From: Holophagales bacterium
GTDB lineage: Bacteria > Acidobacteriota > Thermoanaerobaculia > UBA5066
Length of the DNA: 64,000 nt
Assembly: GCA_016719485.1 (NCBI GenBank)
Contig: JADJZB010000020.1
Location: 124,001 to 188,000, forward strand
Direction of reading: 5' to 3'
The translations under genes and the position numbers were made by a program. Each line of letters begins with the position of its first letter. Position 1 is the first letter of the stretch. The notes under the pieces were generated by a model. It had not been told where the DNA came from and did not search any database. It saw nothing but the letters and a program-made list of their open reading frames with translations. Below, piece after piece: positions 27,459 to 37,031 of this stretch.

Positions 27459-29762
27459 ATGGATCCCTTGAAAAAGCTCCTCGACTTCCTCGCCTCGCTC
27501 AAGCTCGCCGTCATCCTCCTGGTCGTCCTACTCGTCGGCCTGTCGGCCGGGACGATCCTCGAGTCGCGAACCGACGCCGCGACGGCGGGGCGCCTCGTCT
27601 ACTACTCGTGGTGGTTCCTCGGCCTGCAGGCGCTCTTCGCGACCAACGTGGCGCTGTCGATCGCGAACCTCTTCCCGTGGGGCAGGAAGCGGATCGGCTT
27701 CCTCATGACGCACGCCTCGCTCCTCCTGATCCTCGCCGGCGCGGCGCTGACCTACTTCGGCAAGGTCGAAGGGCAGCTCGGCCTCTGGGAAGGGGAGAGC
27801 GGCTCGGTCCTGATCAACCAGGACGCAAACGGAAAGGTGACGTCGCGCGTCGAGCTCCCGTTCTCGGTGAAGCTCGAGGATTTCGTCCTGGAGACCTACC
27901 AGGGGACGATGCGCCCCTCCGGCTTCGCGAGCCAGGTCGTCGTGACCGACATCGACACCGGGAAGAGCTTCGAGTCGAGGATCTGGATGAACACTCCGCT
28001 CCACCACCGAGGATGGTCGCTCTTCCAGTCGAGCTACCAGCAGGACGGCGGACGCGAGGCGACGGTCCTCTCGGTGTCGAAGGACCCGGGGCAGCTCGTC
28101 GTCTTCGCCGGGTACATCACTCTCGTCCTCGGCATGATCCTCGTCCTCCTGACGCGCATCTCGCAGGCGCGCGAGCGAGAGGCGCTGGAGAGACAGGTCG
28201 GCGCCGGAGGGATGTCGCTTCCGACGATGGGGCGCACGCTCGCCGTCGCCCTCGCGCTCCTGCCGCTCGCCGTGTCCGCGCGGGCCGCAGGGCCCGCGAA
28301 CGTCGAGGCCCTGAAGCGCCTGCCGGTCCAGCACGACGGGCGCGTCATGCCGCTCGACACGCTCGCACGCGAGACGGTGTGGAACGTGACGGGGTCGCAT
28401 TCCTGGAACGGCGAGGACCCGGCCGCAACGTTCACGGGATGGCTCTTCGACCCGCGGGGCGCCGCCGCTCTGCCCGTCGTGAAGGTGGGCAGCAAGGCGC
28501 TCGCCGCCGCGGCGGGGCTCGCCCCCTCGGCAAAGCACGTCTCCTTCGAGCAGCTCGTCGGAAATCCGCGGCTCATGCAGCTCATCCGGGCTGCGGGCCT
28601 GGCGGCCCAGCAGGAGAAGCCTCGGACGGGCGTCCTCAAGGACGCCGAGAAGCTCGAACACCGCCTGACGTCTCTCTACGGCGTCCTCCAGCGTCAGGTC
28701 GTCCGGCCGGTCCCCGTGGCCGGGGACGTGAAGGCCCGCTGGAACCTGCCGCTGGAGGTCACGCCCGAGGCGCTCCTCGCCCACGCGAACGGGCCTCGAC
28801 TGCCGGGCTGGCCGTCCGCGAAGAAGATCGACCGGGAGATCCTCTACAACCGGGTCAATCCCTCGAGACTCTCCTGGATCATTCTCCTGGCGGCGCTCGC
28901 CGTCTCGATCGCGGCGTGGGTGAAGGCGAGCCGCCTTCTCGACGGTGTCTCCTTCGCCCTCCTGGTCCTCGGCTTCGCGGCGATGTCGTGGGGGATCGGG
29001 ATGAGGTGGGCGTCGGGAGAACGGATCCCCGCGGCGAACATGTACGAGTCGCTTCTCTTCCTCGCCTGGGGCGTCGGCCTCTTCGCCGTCATCGCCTTCG
29101 CGCTGATGAAGAACCGGACCGTCGTCCTGAACGCTGCCGCGATGGCGGCGCTGACGATGGCCCTGACCGACCTCCTCCCGATGGACCGGTTCATCCACCC
29201 GATCGCGCCGGTCCTCGCGGGAACTCCGTGGCTCGCGATCCACGTCCCGATCATCATGATCGGCTACGCCGTCCTCGCGCTGGGTGTCGTCGTCGCGCAC
29301 ATGCAGATCGGCTTCGCGGCGTTCGGCAGGGGGCGCGGCGCGCTCGTGGAGAAGCTCTACGAGCTCCTCTACTGGTACATGCACGTCGGGTCGATCTTCC
29401 TCCTCGCGGGGATCCTGACCGGCTCCGTCTGGGCCGCCTCGTCGTGGGGCCGCTACTGGGGCTGGGACCCGAAGGAAGTCTGGTCGCTCGTCGCGTTCCT
29501 CGCCTACATGGCGATCCTCCACCTGAAGGTCGACAAGGTGATCGGGACCTTCGGCGCCGCGGTCATCAGCATCCTCGCGTTCCAGACGATCCTGATGACC
29601 TACCTCGGCGTGAACTACGTCCTGAACGTCGGCATGCACTCCTACGGCATGGGGGACTCGCCGATCGTGAAGTGGATGGTCCTCGCGGGGCTCGCCGAGG
29701 TCGTCTTCCTCGTCGTCGCCGGTGTGGCGTGGCGGGACCGGAGAAGGATGCTCGCGGCCTGA
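27459..29762 (+). CDS. fused cytochrome c maturation protein CcsB-CcsA (System II)
   Basis: The 767-residue protein joins an N-terminal ResB/CcsB part (membrane helices, then a periplasmic domain with NTPLHHRGWSLFQSSYQQ) to a C-terminal CcsA part with the tryptophan-rich heme motif WGRYWGWDPKEVWSL. The middle periplasmic block (RLPVQHDGRVMPLDTLARE) is typical of fused CcsBA synthetases. The protein exports heme and attaches it to CXXCH cytochromes on the periplasmic side. It therefore implies System II maturation in this organism. The ATG lacks a well-placed Shine-Dalgarno. Its relation to the DUF1501 gene 161 bp upstream is unclear. Confidence 0.93.
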   Translation: MDPLKKLLDFLASLKLAVILLVVLLVGLSAGTILESRTDAATAGRLVYYSWWFLGLQALFATNVALSIANLFPWGRKRIGFLMTHASLLLILAGAALTYFGKVEGQLGLWEGESGSVLINQDANGKVTSRVELPFSVKLEDFVLETYQGTMRPSGFASQVVVTDIDTGKSFESRIWMNTPLHHRGWSLFQSSYQQDGGREATVLSVSKDPGQLVVFAGYITLVLGMILVLLTRISQAREREALERQVGAGGMSLPTMGRTLAVALALLPLAVSARAAGPANVEALKRLPVQHDGRVMPLDTLARETVWNVTGSHSWNGEDPAATFTGWLFDPRGAAALPVVKVGSKALAAAAGLAPSAKHVSFEQLVGNPRLMQLIRAAGLAAQQEKPRTGVLKDAEKLEHRLTSLYGVLQRQVVRPVPVAGDVKARWNLPLEVTPEALLAHANGPRLPGWPSAKKIDREILYNRVNPSRLSWIILLAALAVSIAAWVKASRLLDGVSFALLVLGFAAMSWGIGMRWASGERIPAANMYESLLFLAWGVGLFAVIAFALMKNRTVVLNAAAMAALTMALTDLLPMDRFIHPIAPVLAGTPWLAIHVPIIMIGYAVLALGVVVAHMQIGFAAFGRGRGALVEKLYELLYWYMHVGSIFLLAGILTGSVWAASSWGRYWGWDPKEVWSLVAFLAYMAILHLKVDKVIGTFGAAVISILAFQTILMTYLGVNYVLNVGMHSYGMGDSPIVKWMVLAGLAEVVFLVVAGVAWRDRRRMLAA

Positions 29763-29819
29763 GTCCGGAGGAGCGGGTCCCGGCCATCCGCCGGGGTTCC
29801 CGCTGCGGGCGAGGAGGCC

Positions 29820-30401
29820 TCAGCCCTTTTTCCGCTTCAGGTGGAAGACCAGCGACGCCTCCTCCGGCTTGCCGCCCTTCCAGCCGAACCAGCTCTCGCG
29901 CATCTCGTCCGGGCCGAGGAGCTCGATCTTCACGGCGTGGATGTGGACGTCCTTCGCGGGGTCGACGTTCGTGCCGCCGTCGAACTCCATCGCGATGACG
30001 TTCCCCGTCACGCTCTTCGTCCTCAGGCGCGGCTGGTTCTGCGCCGCGCAGTAGTGCGTCATCACGAGGTCGTTCCCGTCCCTGTGGTAGACGGAGACCA
30101 TCTCGTGCGGCGTGCCGGGGCCGAGCGTCGAGACGACGGCCGACCCGGCGCCGGTCACCCGGTAGCTCTCGACGACGCTCCCTGCCGGCCCCATCTTCGG
30201 CTCCACCTCGACCCAGTCGCCCGCGAGGGCCTTCAGCTTCTCGAGGGCGGCGGCGCCGGAGCCGGCCGGGGCGGGCGCGGGGGTCGGGAGCGCGTCGGCC
30301 TTCTTCGGCTCCTCGGCAGCGAGGGGCGGCGCGAAGGCGGCGAGGCCGCTGATGGCGGCGGCGAGAAGGACGACCAGTGTGCGGGATGCAGGCGAGCTCA
30401 T
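29820..30401 (-). CDS. exported lipocalin-like protein
   Basis: From ATG 30401 the product is 193 residues with a Sec signal peptide (LVVLLAAAISGLAAFAPPLAA), a Pro/Ala linker and a compact beta-rich domain starting LKALAGDWVEVEP and containing VMTHYCAAQNQPR. The pattern of a G-x-W start followed by beta strands resembles lipocalin-like/DUF1579-type proteins, which may bind small hydrophobic ligands. Function is unknown. It is convergent with ccsBA and lies downstream of the halogenase-like genes on the same strand with a 155-bp gap. Confidence 0.75.
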   Translation of the reverse strand: MSSPASRTLVVLLAAAISGLAAFAPPLAAEEPKKADALPTPAPAPAGSGAAALEKLKALAGDWVEVEPKMGPAGSVVESYRVTGAGSAVVSTLGPGTPHEMVSVYHRDGNDLVMTHYCAAQNQPRLRTKSVTGNVIAMEFDGGTNVDPAKDVHIHAVKIELLGPDEMRESWFGWKGGKPEEASLVFHLKRKKG

Positions 30402-30556
30402 GTGGACCTCCTGTCGGGTGCGGCGAATCCTACCCGCATGGCGCCGAGAAACGGAAAGGCCGCGCGACGTCGGCGACCCTTCCCACCGCGAGCGCAGTCC
30501 CGGGCGTCGGCGCGCACCGTCACCGCCGTTCTCGCTCGAGGAGGCCGGTCGCCCGC

Positions 30557-31886
30557 TCAAGCGCCGGCTCCCGTGGCGCGCTGCTTCAGCCAGATGAGAA
30601 GCGAGGCGAGGTGGAAGGCTGCTGCGCCGGCCCGCGACTTCAGGCTCGGGCGAAACACCGCGCCGGCGAGGACGGTCGTGACGGCGCCAGTGATCAGGGG
30701 CACCGGCGACTCCGTGTAGAACGTCTCGAGGACATGCGGCTCGTAGAAACCGTGGACGAAGCGGCTGAAGCGGGCGATCGCCCGGCTGTAACGCCTCTCC
30801 ATTCCTCGGAAATCCCTCGCGTCGACCCGGCCGCGGCGCGAGGCGCCCGGCCGATCGCCTCCGCGGCCATCTCCCCTGAGGACATCGCGAGGAGGACGCC
30901 GCTCGAGAAGACCGGGTCGAGGAAGCAGGCCGCGTCGCCGACGAGGCAGAAGCCGTCTCCCGAGGTCCGGGGTGTCCGGTAGGGTAGTCGGGAATCGCGC
31001 GGACCTCTCCGATCCGGCGGTTCCCTTCGAGGAGCTGCCGGACCTCGGGCGTCGCGGCGATTCGGCCATCGAAGAGCTCTTCGACCGTTCCCGTCCGCTT
31101 CGCGAAACGGGACGAGGGCATGACGACGCCGACCGAGACGGTGCCGTCCGAGAACGGAATGAGCCACCACCAGCCGTCGGGGGTCGTCACGACGACGATG
31201 TCGCCGCCGGCCGGCCCGTCCACCCTCTGGAAGCCGGAGAAGTGGGCGAACGCCGCCGACCGGTCGAGCGCCGGGTCCTTCTGACGCCCGCCCAGCCGCC
31301 GCGACATCAGGGCGTCCCGCCCGGTCGCGTCGACGACCGCTCTCGCCGTCACCGCCCGCGCCTCTTCCCCGCCGGACGCTTTCACCCGCACACCCGTCGC
31401 GCGCTCGCCGTCGAAGAGGACCTCCTCCACGCGCGTCCCCTCGCTCACCCGCACGCCCGACTCGCGGGCGTGCTCGAGGAGCAGCATGTCGAACTCCGCC
31501 CGCTTCACCTGGAAGGCCGATGCCGGGGCCCCGTCGAACGCCGCTGCGAACCTGACGAGGCGCGTGGTCCGTTCCCTGGTGGTAGAAGCGGGCGCCGTAT
31601 TTCACCTGCGGGCCGGACACCTTCAGCTTCTCGGGCATCCCGAGCCGCTGGAAGAGCGGGACGTTGTACGGCAGGAGCGACTCGCCATGTGGAAGCGCGG
31701 AAGCGCTCCCGCTCGAACAGGGCGACGGAGAATCCCTGTCGCGCGAGAAACGTGGCTGCGGTGGACCCTCCCGGCCCCGCCGCAGACGACGACATCGAAG
31801 TCCCAGGCGGACGGCGCCTGCGGCGACGTGGGGCGCCCGGTCCGTCGTTGCGAGTTGCCGCAGCCCGTATCACGCCGTCCCGTCAT
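30557..31886 (-). pseudogene. flavin-dependent halogenase-like oxidoreductase, multiply frameshifted (gene B)
   Basis: Read with frame corrections from ATG 31886, the sequence encodes a FAD-dependent oxidoreductase: WDFDVVVCGG then GPGGSTAATFLARQGF (dinucleotide fold), KRAEFDMLLLEHARESGV, VVDATGRDALMSRRLGG, GWWWLIPFSDGTVSVG (a WxWxIP motif), FCLVGDAACFLDPVFSSGV, and MERRYSRAIARFSRFVHGFY. Frame breaks fall near 31776, 31700, 31687, 31560, 30975 and 30832. No segment shows decay apart from the shifts, so sequencing error is as likely as pseudogenisation. Its start probably overlaps the end of the similar gene upstream. Expected reactions are flavin-dependent oxidation or halogenation of a carrier-bound or aromatic substrate. 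Confidence 0.7.
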
Positions 31887-33506
31887 CCGCCCGCCGGGCC
31901 GGTCGACCCGGCCCCCGCGGCGCGGGGCGCGGAGAAGTAGCGGGCGCGGTCCCTCGATCGGTTTCGGCTTCCGGACGTAGGTCAGGGCGTTCGCGGCCTC
32001 GGCCTTCGCCCACCGGAGAAGGCCGTGCCACAGCATCACGTGCGCTCCGGTCCGGGCGTGAATCCGACGAGCGCGGCCGGCGCCCGCCGTTGTGGTTCCC
32101 GTAGATTCCCAGAGCCATCTTCCGTTTCGCGATCGCGACGAGACGCCCCTGGTAGAACCGCATCGGGTAGAGGCCGAGCTCGGCTCCGTCACCGTAGAAC
32201 GGGGGCATGCCGAGCCGGTCCGCGGACTCGTTGTAGACGGGCTGCACCGCGACGAGGTAGTAGAGGGCCGTGTCCATCAGGAAGGCGATCGTCATCAGGT
32301 CGTAGTCGCCCATGATGTGGTATTTGTCGCGATAGATCGACTCGTAGAAATAGCGGAAGAACCGGCCATAGCGCCTGTTGTGCTCCGCGTATTCCGCTCC
32401 ATCTCCGCCGCGGGGCGCCCGCGAGCGCCTTCAGGATCAGGTTGACCCTCATGTGGACCGAGAAGGACATCTGGTCGAGCCCCGGCGAGTAGAACGGGTC
32501 GAGGACCCGCCGGCGTCGCCGACGCAGGTCCACCCGGGCCCGACGAACTGGTCGACGAAGTAGGGGAGGTGGCCGTAGGTGCGGCAGTCCCCGTCGACGG
32601 GCTCGGCGTGCTCCAGCAGCTCGCGCGTCAGCGGGTTCGCGTCCAGAAAGCGCCGCAGCTTCTCGAGTGGCGTCGTCCCTTCAGGCTGGACGAGGCGCTT
32701 GTCCCAGACGAGGCCGACGCTCGTCTCCCCGCCACGGAGCGGAATGAACCAGATCCAGTAGCCCCAGCCGGTGAGGTGGTTCGTGGCGAGGCGCCGGGCC
32801 GCGACGACGCCGCGGGCGAACGGGTCGGCCGGGTCCGTCCCGACGACTTCGGTACCGTCGAGGTCCTTCACACCCCGGTAGCGGACCCAGATGGCCGATG
32901 TCGGGTGCCCTCGATGGGCGTGACGCCGCCGCGGCGCGCAGGAGCGCAAGGCGCCCCGTGGCGTCGACGATCCACTTCGCCCGGACGACGACCCTCGTCC
33001 CGTCCGCCTTCTCGACCGTGACGGAGTTTCCGCTTTCGCCTTCGAGCGAGAAGTCGACGACTTTCGCCGGTCTCCAGACCTCGGCCCCTTCGGCCGCCGC
33101 GATCCCCAGGACGTGGCTGTCGAGAACGGCGCGGTCGAGCTGGAAGCTCGGCGTCCGCGCGAGCTGGGTCGGCCCCACCTCCGAAGCGTCGCGCAGCCGC
33201 GTGGCTTTCTCGTTGTGGAACCAGTAGCGGAATCCCTGCTTCGGCAGCTGCTCGCGGCTCAGGTGGTCGTAGAGTTTGAGGACGCGGATGAGGAAATACG
33301 ACGAGATCTCGACTGTCGACTCTCCCACCTTCCAGTCGAACTCCTCGCTCTTCTCCACGACGAGGACGCGGAGATCCGGGTTGCGGCGACGGAGGAGAAG
33401 GGCGGCGGACGCCGGCGATCGCGCCTCCGATGACGACGACGTCGCAGGTCGCGGCCTCGGGCGCACCGGCCTGCCCCTCATATGGGACTGCGGCAGTCCT
33501 GTTCAT
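31883..33506 (-). pseudogene. flavin-dependent halogenase-like oxidoreductase, multiply frameshifted (gene A)
   Basis: From ATG 33506 the corrected translation has TCDVVVIGGAIAG (FAD fold), FDWKVGESTVEISSYFLIRV, TPSFQLDRAVLDSHVLGIAA, WIVDATGR, YWIWFIPLRGGETSVGLVWD (WxWxIP motif), CVGDAG then VLDPFYSPGLDQMSFSVHM, and a helical C-terminus including IMGDYDLMTIAFLMDTALYY. Frame breaks lie near 33410, 32935, 32909, 32508, 32410 and 32075. Both sides of each break remain typical of the tryptophan-halogenase-like flavoprotein superfamily. It appears to form an operon with gene B. It is divergent from the dehydrogenase operon at 33696. Confidence 0.7.
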
Positions 33507-33695
33507 GCGCGGATGATAGTGACGGAGGCGACAGAAAGGGGAGAGAGCAGTTTCGATGCCCGTTCCCTGCGGTGGACGTCGCGCCCCGTCCTCCTTATGC
33601 TTACCTGTTGGGCCGCTTCGATCCCGAGGCGCGCCCCACCCCGCACCGGACCGTGGCCCTGCCGCGGGTTCGAAGAGCCGGGGACGAGGAGCCTC

Positions 33696-35828
33696 ATGTC
33701 GGGCTTTCGAATCCGAGAACACCCGATCCTCCCGGTGCCCGGCGAGGCGGTGGTCCCGTTCAGGTGGAGAGGCGAGACCTACAGGGCGCGGCCTGGGGAG
33801 ACCATCGCGTCGGCCCTCTTCGCCAACGGGGTCCGGATTTTCGGGCACCACCACAAGGACGGATCGCCGCAGGGAATCTTCTGCGCGAACGGGCAGTGCG
33901 CGCAGTGCTCGGTCGTGGCGAACGGCCTCTCCGTCAAGTCGTGCATGGTGCCGGTGACGGAAGGGATGGCGGTCGAGCCGCTCGACGGCAAGGCGATGCT
34001 CCTCGATGCGGACGGCGACCTGCGCTTTCACGACGTGGAGACGGTCGAGACCGAGTGCCTGATCCTCGGCGGAGGGCCGGCGGGTCTCGCCGCGGCGATC
34101 GAGCTCGGCAAGGCGGGGGTGAACGTCGTCCTCGTCGACGACAAGGCCGCGCTGGGGGGCAAGCTCGTCCTCCAGACGCACAAGTTCTTCGGCTCCATCG
34201 AGGCGTGCCACGCCGGGACGCGCGGGATGGACATCGGCAGGAAGCTCGAGGCCGAGGTCCGCTCGTTCCCGAGCGTGAGGCTCTGGACCGAGACGACGGC
34301 CCTGGCGGTCTTCTCGGACCGCAAGGTCGGCGTCCTGCGGGGGAGCCACTACGTCCTCGTCCGCCCGCACGTCCTCCTCGTGGCGACCGGGGCCCGCGAG
34401 AAATCGCTCGTCTTCAAGGGGAACACGCTCCCCGGCGTCTACGGCGCGGGGGCGTTCCAGACTCTCGTGAACCGCGACCTCGTCCGCCCCGCCGAGCGGC
34501 TCTTCGTCGTCGGCGGCGGGAACGTCGGCCTCATCGGCGCCTACCACGCGCTCCAGGCGGGGATCCAGGTCGTGGGGCTCTGCGAGGCGCTCGACGACTG
34601 CGGCGGCTACAAGGTCCACAAGGACAAGCTCGTGAGGATGGGCGTGCCGATCCACACGCGCCACACGATCGTCTCGGCGAACGGGAAGGAGGAGGTCGAA
34701 AGCGTCACCATCGCGCGGCTCGACCCGGCCTGGAAAGCCGTTCCCGGGACGGAGAAGACGTTCAAGTGCGACACGCTCCTCGTCGCCGTCGGCCTCGACC
34801 CCGTCGACGAGTTCCTGAAAAAGGCGAAGGAGTTCGGCCTCCCCGTCCTCGGGGCAGGAGACGCCGAGGAGATCGCGGAGGCGAGCGCGGCGATGTTCAC
34901 CGGGAAGATCAAGGGCACCGAGATCGCGCGGATGCTGGGGCGCGACGTCGGCGAGGTCCCCGCCGAGTGGCTGCGCACCGCCGAGGTCCTGAAGGCCCGG
35001 CCCGGGGCCGTCATCACCGAGGAGATCCCCGAGCACGAGGCGGGCGTCTTCCCGATCTTCCACTGCTCCCAGGAGATCCCCTGCAACCCGTGCACGTCGA
35101 TCTGTCCCAAGGGGGCGATCCGGATCGAGGGGGACGACATCCTCGGCCTGCCGACGTTCGACGAGAGCGCCTGCATCGCCTGCGAGCAGTGTGTCGCCAT
35201 CTGCCCCGGCCTCGCCGTGACGCTCGTCGATTACCGGAAGAAGGACGCCGAGGGGGTCCTCGTCTCGATCCCCTTCGAGTTCCCGAAGGTGTCGATCAGG
35301 GAAGGCGACATGGTGACGGTCCTGGACACGCTGGGCAAGGTGCTCGGGCACGTGCCGGTCGCGAAGGTCCGCTCGCCGAAGTTCGCGGACCACGCGCTCC
35401 TCGTGAAGGTGAAGGCCCCCAGGGAGATTGCCAAGCTGATCGCCGGCATCCAGGTCCAGGCGCCGTGGGTTTCTCAGGCGATGGAGGAAGAAGTGCAGCG
35501 GATCGACGACGACGACGTCGTCTGCCGCTGCGAGCGCGTGACGGCGGGGGAGATCCGCCGGCACATCCGCGAGGGGGTGCGCGACCTGAACCACCTCAAG
35601 GCCCTCACCCGCGCCGGCATGGGCGCCTGCGGCGGAAAGACGTGCCCCACGCTCATCGCGCGGGTCTTCCGCGAGGAGGGCGTGCCGCTCGCGCAGGTGA
35701 CGCCGCTGACGCAGCGCCCGGTCTTCATGGAGGTCGCGCTCGGCGCGTTCGCGGGTGTCGTCACGGGAGAGGGGCCGACGAGGGACGCCGTCCACACCTC
35801 CGTCGGACCGCTCGTGGGAGGCGTGTGA
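33696..35828 (+). CDS. multi-cofactor FAD/iron-sulfur dehydrogenase, alpha subunit
   Basis: The 710-residue protein fuses four modules: an N-terminal plant-type 2Fe-2S domain (Cys63, Cys68, Cys71, Cys83), an FAD/NAD(P) oxidoreductase core (LILGGGPAGLAAAIELGKAG and LFVVGGGNVGLIGAYHAL), ferredoxin-like clusters (CNPCTSICPKGAI, CIACEQCVAICPG), and a C-terminal BFD-like 2Fe-2S domain (CRCERVT, then GMGACGGKTC). This matches the electron-transfer subunit of amino-acid or opine dehydrogenases such as the dye-linked proline dehydrogenase, hydroxyproline dehydrogenase and HCN synthase families. Its stop overlaps the beta-subunit start by one base. A GAGGAG precedes the ATG. Confidence 0.85.
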   Translation: MSGFRIREHPILPVPGEAVVPFRWRGETYRARPGETIASALFANGVRIFGHHHKDGSPQGIFCANGQCAQCSVVANGLSVKSCMVPVTEGMAVEPLDGKAMLLDADGDLRFHDVETVETECLILGGGPAGLAAAIELGKAGVNVVLVDDKAALGGKLVLQTHKFFGSIEACHAGTRGMDIGRKLEAEVRSFPSVRLWTETTALAVFSDRKVGVLRGSHYVLVRPHVLLVATGAREKSLVFKGNTLPGVYGAGAFQTLVNRDLVRPAERLFVVGGGNVGLIGAYHALQAGIQVVGLCEALDDCGGYKVHKDKLVRMGVPIHTRHTIVSANGKEEVESVTIARLDPAWKAVPGTEKTFKCDTLLVAVGLDPVDEFLKKAKEFGLPVLGAGDAEEIAEASAAMFTGKIKGTEIARMLGRDVGEVPAEWLRTAEVLKARPGAVITEEIPEHEAGVFPIFHCSQEIPCNPCTSICPKGAIRIEGDDILGLPTFDESACIACEQCVAICPGLAVTLVDYRKKDAEGVLVSIPFEFPKVSIREGDMVTVLDTLGKVLGHVPVAKVRSPKFADHALLVKVKAPREIAKLIAGIQVQAPWVSQAMEEEVQRIDDDDVVCRCERVTAGEIRRHIREGVRDLNHLKALTRAGMGACGGKTCPTLIARVFREEGVPLAQVTPLTQRPVFMEVALGAFAGVVTGEGPTRDAVHTSVGPLVGGV

Positions 35829-36985
35829 TGACGACCTCCGTCTACGACGCCGTCGTCGTCGGCGCGGGCAGCGTCGGCATGCCCACCGCGATGTACCTGG
35901 CGGAGAAGGGGCTGAAGGTCCTCTGCGTCGACCAGTTCGCCTCCGCAGGGCAAGGCAGCAACAAGGCGGCCATCGGAGGCCTGCGCGCCACGCACTCCTC
36001 GCCCGCCAAGATCCGCCTCTGCCTCGATTCGCTGAAGACGTTCTCCTCGTGGAAGGAGGCCCACGGTTTCGACATCGAGTGGCGCCAGGGCGGCTACCTG
36101 TTCGTCGCCTACCGGGCGAGCGAGGAGAAGACCCTCAAGGAGCTCCTCGTCGTCCAGAAGAAGGCCGGGCTCGACATCGACTGGTACGAGAAAGACGCGC
36201 TCCGCGCGCTCGTCCCCGGCATCGACTCCGAGGGGCTCCTCGGCGGGACGTTCTCGCCCGGGGACGGGTCGGCGTCTCCGATGCTCTCAGGCGCTGCCTT
36301 CCACAAGCGGGCCGTCGAGCTGGGCGTGGAGTGCCGTTTCAACGAGCGCGTCACGAGCATCATGCGGCGCAAGGGAACGGTCGTGGGCGTGCGGACCGAC
36401 AAGGGCGGCTACGCGACGCCCTGCGTCGTCAACGCGGCGGGTCCCTGGGCGCGCGCTCTCGCGCAGTCGGGGGGGCTGGACGTCCCGGTGAACCCGGATT
36501 GCCACGAGGCGGGAATCACGGAACCGGCGCAGAGGTTCCTGGAGCCGATGGTCGTCGACATCCGGCGGACGCCGGGCGCCGCGAACTACTACTTCTACCA
36601 GGCGCACTCGGGCCAGGTGATCTTCTGCATCACGCCCGACCCGCCCCTCATCGGCACGGACCGCCGCGAGACGTCGGAGTTCCTGCCGATGGTGGCCCGC
36701 CGGATGGTGGGGCTCATGCCGAAGCTCGCGAACCTGAAGGTCCGGCGCACCTGGCGGGGCCTCTACCCGATGACCCCCGATGGCTCGCCCGTCGTCGGCC
36801 GGAGCGCGACGCTGGAGGGCTATCTCGACGCCGTCGGCATGTGCGGGCAGGGCTACATGCTCGGCCCCGGCGTGGGCGCCCTCGTTTCCCGGATCGTGAC
36901 CAAGACCCTGACGGATGAGGACGGGGAGATCCTCCACGAGCTGCGCCCGGGACGGGAGTTCGGGGGAGTGGAGAAGCTGAAGTGA
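35828..36985 (+). CDS. DadA/SoxB-like FAD oxidoreductase, beta subunit
   Basis: The 385-residue product has an N-terminal FAD-binding motif (YDAVVVGAGSVGMPTAMYLAEKG), the DadA/sarcosine-oxidase-like core with GGLRATHSSPAKIRL, VVNAAGPWARAL and the C-terminal YPMTPDGSPVVGR, and MCGQGYMLGPGVGALVS. It should oxidise an imino acid, D-amino acid or opine, and pass electrons to the iron-sulfur alpha subunit encoded immediately upstream (TGATG coupling). The exact substrate cannot be read from sequence; proline, hydroxyproline, sarcosine and opines are candidates. Confidence 0.88.
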   Translation: MTTSVYDAVVVGAGSVGMPTAMYLAEKGLKVLCVDQFASAGQGSNKAAIGGLRATHSSPAKIRLCLDSLKTFSSWKEAHGFDIEWRQGGYLFVAYRASEEKTLKELLVVQKKAGLDIDWYEKDALRALVPGIDSEGLLGGTFSPGDGSASPMLSGAAFHKRAVELGVECRFNERVTSIMRRKGTVVGVRTDKGGYATPCVVNAAGPWARALAQSGGLDVPVNPDCHEAGITEPAQRFLEPMVVDIRRTPGAANYYFYQAHSGQVIFCITPDPPLIGTDRRETSEFLPMVARRMVGLMPKLANLKVRRTWRGLYPMTPDGSPVVGRSATLEGYLDAVGMCGQGYMLGPGVGALVSRIVTKTLTDEDGEILHELRPGREFGGVEKLK

Positions 36986-37031
36986 GGCGGACGGAGGGGC
37001 GCTGCTTCCGGGTGTGGTATCCAGTGAGCCC

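Noticed and set aside
33661..33700. GGTTCGAAG motif resembling a tRNA T-loop
   Set aside because: Flanking bases do not form the 5-bp T-stem and no acceptor or anticodon arms are found; it is the leader of the dehydrogenase gene.
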